A DNA stretch of 64,000 nucleotides from Tupaia tana (GCA_026018925.1 JAKSZU010000004.1:41361233-41425232); one strand, 5' to 3'; positions 43,090 to 54,765 are shown, numbered from the stretch's first letter. A program made the numbers and translations. Notes: generated from the letters alone by a model not told the origin.

Positions 43090-43464
43090 AACCAATGTTT
43101 CTTTGTAGCACCTTAGTACCTAATAAATTATAAATTATGCTGTGAATATAGTGTCCTACATGTAAATTAATTTTGGCAGGACATTTTTGAATAACTTCTG
43201 TCACTCTCCATCCTGGCAATATGTCTCTAAAACTGCCATGAATTGAAATAGCTTGTTTTTCAATAGATTCCACTTTCTTTTGCTTTATGTCTCTTTTCTT
43301 CATCCATTAGAGTAGTACTTACTAAGAAGCTGCCATCATGATTTGTTTCTCTGTGTGCCAAACCTCATGGCTAGACTTAGTAAGGTCTACTGAGGGTTCA
43401 ACTCTTTCCAAACTTTTCCTTTGAACTTATTTCTTTTTACATCCTTCTTAATTGAGAAGCAGTT
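43090..43464. other. No feature recognised
   Basis: AT-rich DNA with no repeat or gene assigned. Confidence 0.5.
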
Positions 43465-43715
43465 TAATTTAACATCTAGTGAATGGGCTCTGGAGCCAGC
43501 CTACTTGTCTTTGGTCTTTGCTATGCTGCTTACTAGAATTGTAACCAAAGGCAAGTTACTTGACTCAGCGCAACTCAGCTTGCTTGCGTGTGAAAGGTGA
43601 GGTCAATAATAGCTACCTCATTGGGCCGGTGTGAGGTTAAAATGGATGAATACATGTAACAAGCTTAGTCATGGCTGGCACATAATGAATACCCAGTAAG
43701 TGTTAACTAAAAATA
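43465..43715 (+). repeat. MIR, sense, nearly full length
   Basis: AATGGGCTCTGGAGCCAGCC, GTAACCAAAGGCAAGTTACT, CAATAATAGCTACCTCATTG, GTGTGAGGTTAAAATGGATG and GGCACATAATGAATACCCAG follow the MIR consensus from head to 3' end. Confidence 0.85.
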
Positions 43716-44344
43716 ATAGTAATTTCTGGCCATAGTATTGTATAATATGATACTTACGCATAACAGTGCTAATGAATAAAGATTGATCTTCTCTGGAGTT
43801 GTAGCCATTTTTTATCAAATGTCTTTATCGTAAAGAAAGATATGTAAGTTTAAGGTGACTGAGCCACAATTTGTGCCATTTACTGTTCACATATTCACAT
43901 ACAGCATACATCTGTCTGGCCATCTGTGTTTCTAAAATAATTCCAGTGAGATTTCAGACACCTAATATTGTTAATAATAAAAACTCTGTGTCTCTTACAT
44001 TTGTGTGGGTGATAATTTCATACTTTCATTTGCTGTGCTAAATTCACCCTCAATCTAGTTTTTAGTATATAATATTTTTGGTGCATGAGTTAACCCTTTT
44101 GTGTATGTTTTATTTTTTTAATAAAGAAATCCCCATCATTTTCTCTCTCATCTATATAAACTCTAAATAATAAGCAAAAAAGAACAATTTATTAAAATGA
44201 TGATTATTATATGCATGTGCCATTATACACAGCACTTTTCACCAATAACAACGACCTCCTAATAACCAAATCCAATGAACTACTTTCAGACACCAGCCAG
44301 CTTATCCACAATGATGTCTGTGTACACTTGGTTCCTTTTTACTA
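43716..44344. other. No feature recognised
   Basis: AT-rich DNA with no open frame of note and no repeat that I can name. Confidence 0.5.
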
Positions 44345-44840
44345 ACATTTATACCATGCTTTCTCTCTGCCAGGCTCTGCTCTAAGCACTTTCTATATAT
44401 TGTCATTTAGTTCTTACAACAACTCTGTAAAGTAGATGCTGTTATCTCCATTTTACAGATGAGGAAATGGAGGTGTAAAGAAATTAAGTTACTTACCCTT
44501 TTTTTTTCTTGGAGAGGTTTTTGCTATAGGGTGTGTGCGCTCACCAGAAAGACAGAGAGAGACAGAGAGACAGAAAGTGAGAAATCACTCCCCAGGGGGG
44601 ATGGCCACACTGCAATCCCTTCTCCATTCTCCTCTCGGGATCTTGGGCAGTCATGCACATGTGCCGGGCGTGAGTTTAAGCCACTGGGTCTGGGACTCGG
44701 AACCGCAGTCGACTACATGGGAGTCCAGCGACATAGTCATTATGCCAACTACTGGTCCCAAGTTACTTGCCCTTTATACAGTAAGTAAATAGTGAGCCAT
44801 GAACAGACCTAGTCAGTCAAGTTTATATTTTCATTCTGGG
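44345..44840 (-). repeat. MIR, antisense, split by a young SINE-A
   Basis: CCAGGCTCTGCTCTAAGCAC, TTACAACAACTCTGTAAAGT and CCATTTTACAGATGAGGAAA lie left of the SINE. AAGTTACTTGCCCTTTATAC and AGTGAGCCATGAACAGACC lie right of it. The join falls in the AAGTTACTTGCCC core. Confidence 0.82.
44503..44759 (-). mobile_element. SINE-A, GGTCC subtype, inserted in a MIR
   Basis: GAGAGGTTTTTGCTATAGGG begins the copy. CACATGTGCCGGGCGTGAGT and AACCGCAGTCGACTACATGG follow, and it ends CCAACTACTGGTCCC. The duplication AAGTTACTTACCCTTT / AAGTTACTTGCCCTTT differs by one base, and the target is the MIR core. Confidence 0.93.
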
Positions 44841-44879
44841 CACTTTCTTCACTTTTACTCTACAGAATATTTATTTCCC

Positions 44880-45330
44880 ACCTTTCCAGTGGCTCCTTAA
44901 TTACCTTTATTGGATTTTCTTTAGATGAAATGGTTCTTGAATATTGAAGCTTCCCAGGGTTCTGTTTTTAGGATGCTGTTTTCTCCCTTTAAAATCTCAC
45001 TCATCCTGAGACTGAAGTACAGTCTATATAGTGATGATCTTAGATCTGTTTCTCCAGAGACACCATTTCACTGAGGTGGCTGCAGGTACCCACCACCTGC
45101 AAGTCCCTCCAAATAGATGCTAAGCATACAAAAAGTTGAACTCTCCGTTTGCTTTATTTTCCTCAAGTTGTTTCTTCTCCCTGAGTTTAAATTCTTAAGA
45201 GTAGTGGGCTCTTCATTTCCTCCCATTTCACATTGACAATCTGGTATTGAGTTCTACTGAGTCTATTTCTAAATTACTTCCAAATCTTATCCCTGATGTC
45301 AAAACTCCTCATCATTGCTTTAGCTTCGAT
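44880..45330 (+). repeat. Probable L2 fragment, sense
   Basis: The pyrimidine-rich order (CCACCTGCAAGTCCCTCCAA, AAAGTTGAACTCTCCG, TTGACAATCTGGTATTGAGT, AAATCTTATCCCTGATGTC) is compatible with the L2 ORF2 3' half. The match is weak. Confidence 0.35.
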
Positions 45331-48300
45331 TCTGTGGGTAGGTGCTTGTAGAGTTTCTATTATGTTATCATGTAGTAATGATTTTTACTTGCTAAAAGTT
45401 ATCGTTTGACCATTGTATAGTTAGCTCATCCAAGCATTCTTGGTAATTTGAAATGTTACAGTATTTTGTTACTATTATTTCCCTGTTATCTTGGGCCTAA
45501 GCCAGGATTTTATTTCTTGAGCTAGATATCTGTTTTCTATTTGCTAGGAAAGTTCGGTTCCTATTTCATTTCAGAACCAGTAGCAAGATACTTTGAGGAT
45601 CAAGCCTTTTTCAGAATTTTAAAATATAGATGAGTTTTTGTTGTGTGTGTTTGTTTCCTCTCTCAAGAGTTACTGCTACACAAATAAAATGCAAAGAGAC
45701 AACAAACTCTTAAGAATGGCCTGGTCTGTTTTGCTCCGGGCTAGTTCCCTAACACACAAATTCTCTATGGAGAGAATATTAATTACACTGTAAAATCTTT
45801 CTCACTTGGATTTTTGCAAGAACCTTCAAATCTGTCCTCCATCTCTTTCTCTACTCTAATTTATTCTCTTCCTAAAGAGGAGGAAAAATAGATTTGGCCA
45901 CTGACTTTAAAGAAAAATGTTTTCAGATTGGTCAGCAGTCAAACATACCCTAAATTCAAACCATAGTAACTTCTGGATTCCACGCGTACGCTTTTCTCTC
46001 TTTCTCTAATGCCATATGCTTGTTTTGTACCTGAAAACCCATACATTTCACCAAGACATGACCCTGATATGGCTTCTGAACACTTCTCAATATTTCTACT
46101 ACTCATCATGTTACACAGGGCAACCCTGGCCTGCCCCTGATTAACAGCCAGATCTCACATCTCATTTTTATCACCTGGCTTCTTGCTTCTGACACTTTTC
46201 TTATAATTATTTTACCCCTAACCTTTTGTTTCTGAAAATGGATTTAAACTCGATGACTCAATTTTCATCACTAATTTTTCGATAAGATTTTACTTTTGTC
46301 TGTCTCAGGCATATGAGGTAACCACAACACTAGGTCTAGCCTCAGTCCCAGACTCAGAGTTCCAGACACACCAAAGGTCCCTCCAAGGAAGAATCATATC
46401 ATCTGTTAAAAGCCTGCTTATTTCTCTTAGATGGAATTGGTTACTGCCTTCTTGTCACTTCCATGGTTGTCCTCTAGTTAGATTTCTGTTACAGTATTTC
46501 TGTCTTGCAGTTTTGCCATGATACTACTTTAGAGCACATTTTCACACTCAGGCATGCGTATATCTCCATCTCTGTTGGACATTGGCAATGCTCGTCCCAG
46601 AGTCCTCCTGTCCCTTTTACCATGTATGTACACTCTTCCTCTGACTTCAATTTGCCTTTGCTTTTTTCAGCTCATACTTGTGATTCTTTTTCAGAGGACA
46701 CTTTTGAGCTACTTGGGATGCTTTGCTTAGGAGCCCACCGGGTTTGATGTACCCAGGATGGACATTCATCCAGGGTGACTCTTAGCCAATGCCCAAATGA
46801 TGAAGTCCCACCTGAACGACAGAGCTGCTCTGAGGCACAAGCTGAAGCCATTCCTTGTGGGACTTCGCTTTGAAACCTTGGCTTTTTTCTCCTCCATTCC
46901 CTGCTTCCCCTTCTTCCTTATTAGTTTTTCTCTAATAGTTCATTTACACAGGACTCCTTGGCTCGAAGCCTACTTCTGAGGGTTTTGACCTAAGATACCA
47001 TTTAGTCTTCTGTTTAAATCCATTCTATTTGATTACCAAAACATTAATATAAGAGAATTCCAAGCAAATATAATCCTTCCAGATTTTCACCTTAAAATCT
47101 CTCCTTTCTTCCCAAGCTCTGGTAGGGTAGTCATGATGGTGGTGATATTTTTGTACTCCAGGAGAGGTTGTATCTATCTGATCCCAGTTGTAAAAATCTG
47201 TTCTAGTGACATATTATCTTGACACCCAGTGATATTTCCAAGTCTGTTCTCATTACTGTGGTTAAGGCTTTAAAGTAGTTGGGTCCTGTTCTCTTCCTCC
47301 AGCACAGAGAACAAGGACACTAACTGTTGAGGGAAAGAAGTAACAATACAGCACCTTTGTAAACTGGATATTATCATCCCAGCTTTACAAAAAAAATGTG
47401 ACTGAAGCTCAGATGTACTAAATAATTAAGGGAAAGAATGATACTTTTAATAGAATTGGAATGTGAGTCTTATGAGTTGAGTTTTTTTCCCACAGTACCC
47501 ATCTTCACCTTCCCCTATACCACCTTCCTGATATCTTGGCTATTTTATTATGCCTGGTGTTTGAGGGAATGCCCTGCTTATGATGATCTCAGATACCAGA
47601 AACTGAAGTCACAAACATCTTGTAGGCCTGTTAGAGAAGGGAAGATTCATTTTATCACTGTGGAAAATGACAACTAGAATCTTTTTGCCTGGGTTTCCTC
47701 CTTGAATATGAACATTAATTAACACCTTTCTTTCTTCCTTAGGAAACAGCGTATACCTTGAAGTTTTCATCAGAAACCTTCTATACCTTGAAGTTTTCAG
47801 TAGATCAAGCATCATTAATATCATTTGTATTTGTTTGGTATGCAGTCTATTAGGGGGAGGGATCCGGCCATGTATAATGAGAAATATTGAGTTTTGAGGG
47901 ATGTTGCATGTTTATAGCTTGAATCAGAAAGACCAGTCAATAATGAAAATATCCCATGATGACAGTGGAAGAAATATAGTGTAGGAAGCATTGGTGTAAG
48001 GAAAGCACTCTTAAATTATTGATACTATTACAATCAGCAAAGATATTTCAGCACTCTACTTTCTTTAATCCAACCAAGCCTCACTCTTAGGAGTTCAAGG
48101 CCTTAGATCAGGTGCTATCTTGCAGGGTTTGAAAGGCATCTCTGCCATCTTCAGAGGAGCAGAGGTGGCATGACCTCTTGTTCCTATGCATGTATACAGG
48201 CCTCTGGGTCCTCCTGTTGTAGCATCCTATCTGTGCTGAACTATGTGAGTACAAGAGCTTCGAGGATTGGTGCTGCTCAGATAGGCTGCCTAGCAGGAGG

Positions 48301-49196
48301 GAAGAACAGTGCAGTTTGGAAGACGTGACTTAGTTAATATGCTATACTCTGCCTCTCAGGCACTTGGGGACATATCTTTTGTTATTCTGCTTATTTCTCC
48401 TGACAAGGGCATGGTTTGGCAGTTTGTTAGGGAACAACATTACCATTTAGTGGAAGAGCACTTTCTGTTTTAAAACTTTAACTTGGATTAATGTCATGTA
48501 GAGTATATTTGTTTTAACCTATTGACTTTTAGCACTTAAACACCTTAGGCAAGATCCATCTGTATACACAGAACCTGAAATCATTTGCAATTTGGTAATG
48601 TGTCTCATTGTAGCATATTTGAATGCCGTTATGAATTAAATACAGTAGTATCATCTTATATTCCATTTTAAGATCTTAAAGTTGACATTTACTTTTTCCA
48701 AATAAATTCTATGCAAAAATTGGCATAGTACTCTCTCCAGCTTGCACGTTTATGTATTTTAATCTTTTCATTTAAAACCCTGAACAGTAATTTGGGAACT
48801 TTTTTCTTCCTAAAGATAAATGGCGGAATGAAAAGATGCCTATAAGAGAAGGTACATTAAGAGTTGAATTAAATAATCATTGGTATAATTTCAACCTATT
48901 GAAATTTGACTTCAGCTAAAGTTCCCTGCTGTGTTTGACCTTTCCCTGCAGCGTCCACTGTCCTAAGTATTGCCTTTTACCTTGCCTCTCTTACATATAT
49001 CTTCTTCTGTGCTTCCAGGAGTATGAATCTCTTCTGAGTCACTAAAAGCCATAACTCCTCGTGAAAGAATTGAGGACTTGGTGGAGTCCAGAAGGGGCTG
49101 AAAACACCTGTTACTTGAATCCTTCAATTCTAATTTGGCCTCCTCAGTGATGAGAACTTTAGGCTATTGGTTGGCCCTCTAACAAAACATTAATTG
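45331..49196. other. Longest stretch free of lineage SINEs; no gene recognised
   Basis: About 47345-47475 (ATTATCATCCCAGCTTTACA, GTGACTGAAGCTCAGATGTA) looks like an antisense MIR. A direct repeat with TATACCTTGAAGTTTTCA lies at 47752-47769 and 47782-47799. Open frames at 46505-46747, 46797-46979, 47438-47677 and 47609-47824 have no domain. The stretch could hold constrained non-coding DNA, but nothing here proves it. Confidence 0.45.
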
Positions 49197-49197
49197 T

Positions 49198-49456
49198 TAT
49201 TTTTTTTGAGAGAGATTTTTGCTATATGGTGCATGTGCTTGCCAGAGAGAAACAGAGAGCGAGAGACAGAAAGCAAGAAATCACCCCCCGGAGGGATGGC
49301 CATGCTGCAATCCTTTCTCCTTCATTTTCTTCAAGGGATTTTGGGCACACATGCACACATGCCCAGTGTGTTTTAAGCCGCTGGGTCCGGGACTCAAACC
49401 ACAGTTGACTACATGGGAGTCCAGCAACATAATCATTACACCACCTGCTGGTCCCT
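49198..49456 (-). mobile_element. SINE-A, GGTCC subtype
   Basis: TTTTTTGAGAGAGATTTTTG, CCACATGCCCAGTGTG-like middle (CATGCACACATGCCCAGTGT), GGACTCAAACCACAGTTGAC and CCACCTGCTGGTCCC. The target-site duplication AAAACATTAATT lies at 49184-49195 and 49458-49469. Confidence 0.9.
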
Positions 49457-49689
49457 CAAAACATTAATTCTGCTACAGTGAAGTTTAAATTCATATTGAA
49501 GTAAAATCTGTTGTCTTAACTAGCATGTCTTTGGCATTATCTTTGTGAAAATAATTGATACTGTCATTGCCCTGAAGACAAATGGATTTTTTTCTGGCCT
49601 GGTGGTTCAACATAAAAGTTTACTTTATATAGCTCATTCTTTCTTTTGTTTGGGGAATGGTTTTGAGGATCAGAATTAGAATTCCAGAT

Positions 49690-50320
49690 TCAGAGACCAA
49701 TCTAATTTATTCAGGTAATACATTTAGTCAAATACCTACTAAATTATAGGAATTGTTCTAGGTTCTGAGGAGACAAGGATGATTCAGGCAGACAGAGTCC
49801 AAATTCTCATAAAGCTTATGTTCTAATGGAGATGGGAAGACAAATGTAAAGTTTTGTAAGTACAAAATAAAATGATCAGGCCAAGGGTTATGTGCAATGT
49901 TAAAATGGGGTAGTGTGATAGAATGATGAAGCTGCTTTAGAACGCCATGAAAGATTCTTTTAGGAGGTGTTATTTAAGCTGCTAGCTGAATAACAAATCA
50001 TGTTATTCATGTTATGAGTCATGTGTGGTGTAGGGAAATAAAATTCCTAAAAGGAATTCTTAATTGTAAAGCTGGAGGAAATATGGGTTTTCAGACTAGG
50101 GGACTTAAGATAGCCAGTGTGTCTTAAGAATTCTAGGCAAGAGGAAGCGTGGTAGGGGATGAGATGAGAGAAGTAGATAGAGGACACATCGTTCAAGGCT
50201 TTCTAGGTTAAGGATTTTGGATTTCATCATGAATCTTTGGGACATCAATGGATAGTTTACTCAGAGTACTGCTATTTTTGAATGATCACATTGGCTGCTA
50301 TAGGAAAAGTTAAAAAAAAA
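49690..50320 (-). repeat. L2 fragment, antisense
   Basis: TTATTCAGGTAATACATTTA, AATTGTTCTAGGTTCTGAGG and AAAGCTTATGTTCTAATGG are the reversed L2 3' end. Farther right, TTCAAGGCTTTCTAGGTTAA plus GGATTTTGGATTTCATCATG and GATCACATTGGCTGCTATAG match the reversed L2 body. Confidence 0.72.
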
Positions 50321-50549
50321 GCTAAAACTCACAAGAAGGGAGAAAGATGGAGGTCTCCCTTTTTTGTCTAACTTCTTTTTGTGAGTTGTTATCATCTTTT
50401 GACTCTCTGAACCCTCTTATGATTACTGAAATGTTACTTGAAATCTAGCCACAAATGGATTGCTTGGTACCCAACATCAATAGATAAAACAAATGCTAAA
50501 ATTTCATATTCCTTATGTTAACTAAGGGAGCCAAGAAGGCAAAACATTT

Positions 50550-50808
50550 TTTTTTTGAGAGATTTTTGCTATAGAGCGCTTGCGCTCGCCAGACAGACAG
50601 AGAGAGACAGAGAGACAGAAAGCGAGAAATCACCCCCCAGGGGGGATGGCCACGCAGCAATCCCTTCTCCTCCATTCTCCTCTCGGGATCTTGGGCACGC
50701 ATGCACACGCGCCCAGCGTGAGTTTTAAGCCACCGGGTCCGGGACGAGAACCGCGGTCGACTATGTGGGAATCCAGCGACATAGCCATTACGCTAACTGC
50801 TGGTTCCC
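50550..50808 (-). mobile_element. Young SINE-A, GGTTCC subtype
   Basis: GCGCTTGCGCTCGCCAGACA, GCACACGCGCCCAGCGTGAG, the four-T GAGTTTTAAGCC, GACGAGAACCGCGGTCGACT and the CTAACTGCTGGTTCCC end place it in the second young subtype. It has GAGACAGAGAGACAG where four sister copies have ACATAGAGACAG. A CAAAACATTTTT / CAAACATTTTT duplication flanks it. Confidence 0.92.
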
Positions 50809-51084
50809 AAACATTTTTAAGACAGAGGAAATGCTGGGCATGGCCAGCATGTGGTTAAACATATTTAACTAAATATGTTTAATAGACAAAAAGAATTGTA
50901 CTGATGGAGGGTTGTGACATTGCTTGGCCCTGGAAAAAATGGGCACAAAGAAACTAACTGCAGCAACTTGGATGCCAAGCTTTGTGGCTTAAATGAGTTC
51001 TAAGAAACCACCTCCTTTACCATGTTGATTGAAGTCACTCACAGGGCTGTTGTGGAGGATTATGAAACCATTGTCTGTGATGCT

Positions 51085-51240
51085 TCGATTTCACGTTGCC
51101 ATTTAAATGTCCACATTTTAAGTTCCTACTGTGTGGCAGTTACTCTGCTAGCCTGAGATACTGCTGAGAACAAGATAGTCAGGGACTATCCTCATCAACT
51201 TTGCAGTCTAGCGGGAGAGAGAGCAAAGAAGAACTTCATT
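51085..51240 (-). repeat. L2 3' end fragment, antisense
   Basis: AAGTTCCTACTGTGTGGCAG, TTACTCTGCTAGCCTGAGAT and ACTGCTGAGAACAAGATAGT read as the reversed L2 3' region. Confidence 0.55.
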
Positions 51241-51422
51241 GGGGGTATCATGAGTGCTTCCCGTGTCCAACATCAGTTGTCCCAAACCTTCTCTACATTT
51301 GAAAAATTACTGGTGTCTAGGTCCTAACACTGACTAAAATTTCTCAGTAAAATCACAGACTATTTCTAAACCTTTCATGTTATTCTATTATGTGTGTAGA
51401 ATTGAAAATCATTGTCTTATAC

Positions 51423-51650
51423 CCAGGTTTCTCAACCTCGATACTGCTCACATTTTGAGAGGGATATTATTCTGTTGTAGAAGACTCGGTTGTGCATTTT
51501 AGGATGTTTGGCAGCATCCCTACCTTCTACCCACTAGATGTCAATAGATGCCCTTGTAGGATGTTAACAATCAATGATGTTTTTGCACACTGCTAAATAT
51601 GCTTGGCAGGGCCAAGCTTCTTCATCCGTCTTCTTGAGAATCACTGTTTA
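51423..51650 (+). repeat. MER20-type hAT (Charlie) element
   Basis: CCAGGTTTCTCAACCTCGAT, TGCATTTTAGGATGTTTGGC, AGCATCCCTACCTTCTACCC, ACTAGATGTCAATAGATGCC and TTCTTGAGAATCACTG match the familiar non-autonomous element of about 220 bp, with TTTCTCAACC/GAGAATCACT-type ends. The name is from memory; MER5B is the alternative. Confidence 0.72.
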
Positions 51651-51689
51651 TAAGGAAGTGGGTTCTGGTAATCTCTTTGAACTACTGTT

Positions 51690-52022
51690 CTAACACTCTC
51701 TCCTTCATGATTCTGCTTCAGCCAAGAGCTCCTGAATGTTCCTCAAACTTGATGCTGCCACTTTAACTTTGATTACTTTTGACTATGATGATTTCCTCCA
51801 AATAGCCACTTGGCTAACTCCTCCATTTCTTTCAAGTCTGTTCAAATGTCACCTTTCCAAAACCTTACATTATTATTCTATCTAAAATAGATATTCCGCT
51901 ACCTCTCTTTATAGACTGCTTTATTTTTCTTTGTAGAACTTATTTGAGCTTGACAGTATATTAGATATATTTTTAATCTCCGCTCCTCATAAAATGTAAA
52001 CATCACAAAAGCTGTTTAAATG
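51690..52022 (+). repeat. L2 3' region, sense
   Basis: GTCTGTTCAAATGTCACCTT, AAAATAGATATTCCGCTACC, TGCTTTATTTTTCTTTGTAG, TATATTAGATATATTTTTAA and CTCATAAAATGTAAACATCA run parallel to the L2 consensus (AAATGTCACC, then TTTATTTTTCTTTATAGC, then AATGTAAGCTCC). Confidence 0.78.
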
Positions 52023-52030
52023 TCTGATAG

Positions 52031-52113
52031 ATCAGGTTGTCAGGAAAGTCATGACATGCTTTGAATAAAAAAAAAACATGGAAAAATACGCCATGACCTT
52101 CCTGACAATCTCA
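52031..52113. mobile_element. Palindromic MITE, copy 1
   Basis: The arm CAGGTTGTCAGGAAAGTCAT at about 52033-52052 faces CATGACCTTCCTGACAATCT at about 52092-52111. An AT-rich loop lies between them. The arms match those of the copies at 59545-59628 and 61881-61960. The size of about 80 bp and absence of coding potential fit a miniature inverted-repeat element. Confidence 0.65.
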
Positions 52114-52135
52114 TACAATAGATACACAATGTTAT

Positions 52136-52394
52136 TTTTTATTTTATTATTTTTGTGGGGGAGAGATTTTTTGCTGTAGGGTGCATACATTCACCAGAGA
52201 GACAAAGAGAGAGAAAGTGAGAAATCACCCATGCCATGGGATGGCCATGCCACAACGCCTTCTCCATTCTCTCAGAATTTGGGGCATGAGCACACATTCC
52301 TAGTGTGAGTTTCAAACCTCCAGATATGGGACTCGAACTGTGATTGCCCATGTGGGAGTTCAGTGACATAACCACTAAAAAATCTGCTGACCCT
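52136..52394 (-). mobile_element. SINE-A, diverged, with duplication
   Basis: GAGAGATTTTTTGCTGTAGG, CATGCCATGGGATGGCCATG, CTCGAACTGTGATTGCCCAT and AATCTGCTGACCC. The target-site duplication TACACAAT lies at 52123-52130 and 52397-52404. It sits about 20 bp from the palindromic MITE. Confidence 0.85.
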
Positions 52395-53121
52395 AATACA
52401 CAATATTTTTTAAGTTAATGAGTGCAAATATATTCTGAAATGGCAACTGTGAGATATTATGGAGAACTATGTCTTCAGAAAATCAACCTAAAATTCTTTA
52501 AGCTTTATCATCTTCCATGATGTTTAATTTTGTTTTTGAACTCTACATATATTAAAAGGTGCTTTTAATTAAAGATCATATGTTTGTATACACACACACA
52601 CAAATAAAATATACACAAGTGTTTAATCACTGATGAGCAAATGAATGTTTAAGCTTTTACCCACTTATGAGAGAAAACTTAGCACTTTCTAATTTTTTTA
52701 ACCAATGTAAAATGTTCACTTGTTTCCAAAATGCTGTAACTGGAACTAAGTTAGCGATATGTCAAAGCGTTAGTTTTGGTTAAAATATTTGACTATATGT
52801 ATGTATAGTTAATGTACAACAAAATTTAGCCAACATCAGTGAATAAAGTCTGTATTTTTAAAGTATAGCAAAGGTTTTCCTTAGGATAAAGGAAGGTTGT
52901 TTTGAAAACTTTCTTAAAGAGCCCCTCAGTGTTCTTCAGGTGGAATCTAAAGTTGAAACAATTTTACATTTGTTTTGCCAATGGATTTCCATAACATCTT
53001 TTCTTGAACAGTCCAAGGTACTTTCCCATGAGATTTCAAATAGGTAGTCATAAGTTTGGGAAGGATTTTATGAAGTTATTTAGACCAAGTAGTTTCTCAC
53101 TTCCTGGAAGGACTACACTTT
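52395..53121. other. No feature recognised
   Basis: AT-rich; a short CA run at about 52590-52602. No gene or repeat is assigned. Confidence 0.5.
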
Positions 53122-53365
53122 TTTTTTTTTTTTTTTTTTTTTTGCTTTAAAGTGTATGCTCTTGCCAGAAAGAGAGAGCCAGAGAGAGAGAAAAATCACC
53201 TTCCAGGGGGGATGGTCAAGCCCTTTTCTTCCATTCTCTTCTCAGGATTCCGGGCACACATGAGCACACATCCAGTGTGAGTTTCAAGCTCCCAGGTCCG
53301 GGACACAAACTGCGGTTGACCATCTGTAAGTCCAGTCCCCCGGCTACTACACCACCTGCTGGCTC
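53122..53365 (-). mobile_element. SINE-A with clear duplication
   Basis: T23 (53119-53141) then GCTTTAAAGTGTATGCTCTT. GGACACAAACTGCGGTTGAC and CCACCTGCTGGCTCC follow. The target-site duplication CTGGAAGGACTACACTTT / CTGGCAGGACTACACTTT starts at 53104 and about 53366. Confidence 0.9.
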
Positions 53366-53499
53366 CTGGCAGGACTACACTTTAATCACCGGGCATGTAT
53401 ATTTTATTTATTCTGGAATCATTCCAGGAAAAGTAATATTATAAAGTCCATTGATACAGTTTTTTAAAAAACAGTAAGTGTGGCATACTAAAAATTATA

Positions 53500-53630
53500 A
53501 TTAATTAATTAGTTCATTCATTCATTTATTTTAATTTGCTATATGGTTCATGTGCTCACCAGAGATAGAGAAAGAGAGAGAAAGAGAGGAAAAGTGAGAA
53601 AGCAAGCTTTCTTGCTTTCTCAAAAAATTA
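53500..53630 (-). mobile_element. Short SINE-A whose head is replaced by a fold-back
   Basis: TTCATTTATTTTAATTTGCT, GGTTCATGTGCTCACCAGAG and GAAAAGTGAGAAAGCAAG match the short SINE-A 3' part. Where GCTGCCAGGTCC should follow, the sequence instead reads CTTTCTTGCTTTCTC, the reverse complement of the preceding GAGAAAGCAAG after a 4-base spacer. The tRNA head is absent. Confidence 0.75.
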
Positions 53631-53660
53631 CCATGGTTTCTAGAAATTTTTAAGCATAAT

Positions 53661-53909
53661 GCATATATACTTTTTAAGAGAGAGATTTTTGCTATAGGGC
53701 ACGTGTACTCACCAGAGAGACAAAGAGAGACAGAGAAAGAAAGCGAGAAATCACTCCCCCCCCCCCCCCCCCCCCCCCCGGGGATATGCCCACTCTACAA
53801 TCCCCTCATCCTGGGATTTTGGGCACACATGCACCTGGCCCAGAACTTGAATCATGGTCAATTATGTGGGAGTCCAACGACATAACCATTATGCTATCTG
53901 CTGGTCCCT
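53661..53909 (-). mobile_element. SINE-A with a C24 tract
   Basis: GAGAGATTTTTGCTATAGGG begins the copy. A run of 24 C at 53756-53779 replaces the usual CACCCCCCAGGGGGG. It ends CTATCTGCTGGTCCC. The duplication TAAGCATAAT lies at about 53651-53660 and 53909-53918. Confidence 0.9.
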
Positions 53910-54073
53910 AAGCATAATATTTTTACCCATATTAATAAAATAAATGAACAAATTCTCCCATCCCTACTACAAGTTCTCACTCCCTGCCCTGGTCCACACC
54001 TCAGATATCTTCATGTAAGTTCATTTTTGTTTATCTTTTATATTCAACTGTTTAAAAAAAATGCTCGATTATT

Positions 54074-54298
<225 letters not shown>

Positions 54299-54527
54299 TC
54301 ATTTAAGAGAGATTTTTGCTACAGGGCACATGTGCTCACTGGAGAGATAGAGACAGAGCGAAAGAAAGTAAAATTCACCTTGAGAGGATGGCTGTGCTGC
54401 AATACCTTTTCCTTCATTCTTCTCTCAGGATTATGGCATGCATGCACACATGCCCTGTCCGAGACTTGAACCACGATCAACTACATGGGAGTCCAGCAAT
54501 GCAGCTATCACAGCATCCTCTGGTCCT
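54299..54527 (-). mobile_element. SINE-A, antisense, facing the half copy
   Basis: ATTTAAGAGAGATTTTTGCT, GGGCACATGTGCTCACTGGA, GAGACTTGAACCACGATCAA and GCATCCTCTGGTCC. The middle is shortened. Confidence 0.8.
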
Positions 54528-54589
54528 TCAATTTTCTTATCTTTTAAAAGAAATGTAAAATTTTATTTAAAACCTAAAAAAATATAATT

Positions 54590-54765
54590 ATTAATTAATT
54601 TATTCATTCATTTTAATTTGCTATAGGGCACATCCACTCACAAGGGAAAGACAGAGAAAGAGACAGAGAGGGAAAGTGAGAAAGCAAGCTGCCAAATCCA
54701 GGACTCAAAATCAGTCAGACATGTGGGAATTGAGTGTCCCAGCCATCATGCCACCTGCTGGCCCC
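54590..54765 (-). mobile_element. Short SINE-A variant, antisense
   Basis: AATTTATTCATTCATTTTAA tail, GCTATAGGGCACATCCACTC, GGGAAAGTGAGAAAGCAAGC joined directly to TGCCAAATCCAGGACTCAA, and the end GCCACCTGCTGGCCCC. ACTCAATTTTCTTCTT after it resembles TTCAATTTTCTTATCT at about 54528, a possible duplication. Confidence 0.85.

Noticed and set aside
46505..46747. 80-codon frame in the SINE-poor region
   Set aside because: No domain, no splice-site pattern and no codon bias that I can see. It may deserve a conservation test but is not supported as a gene.
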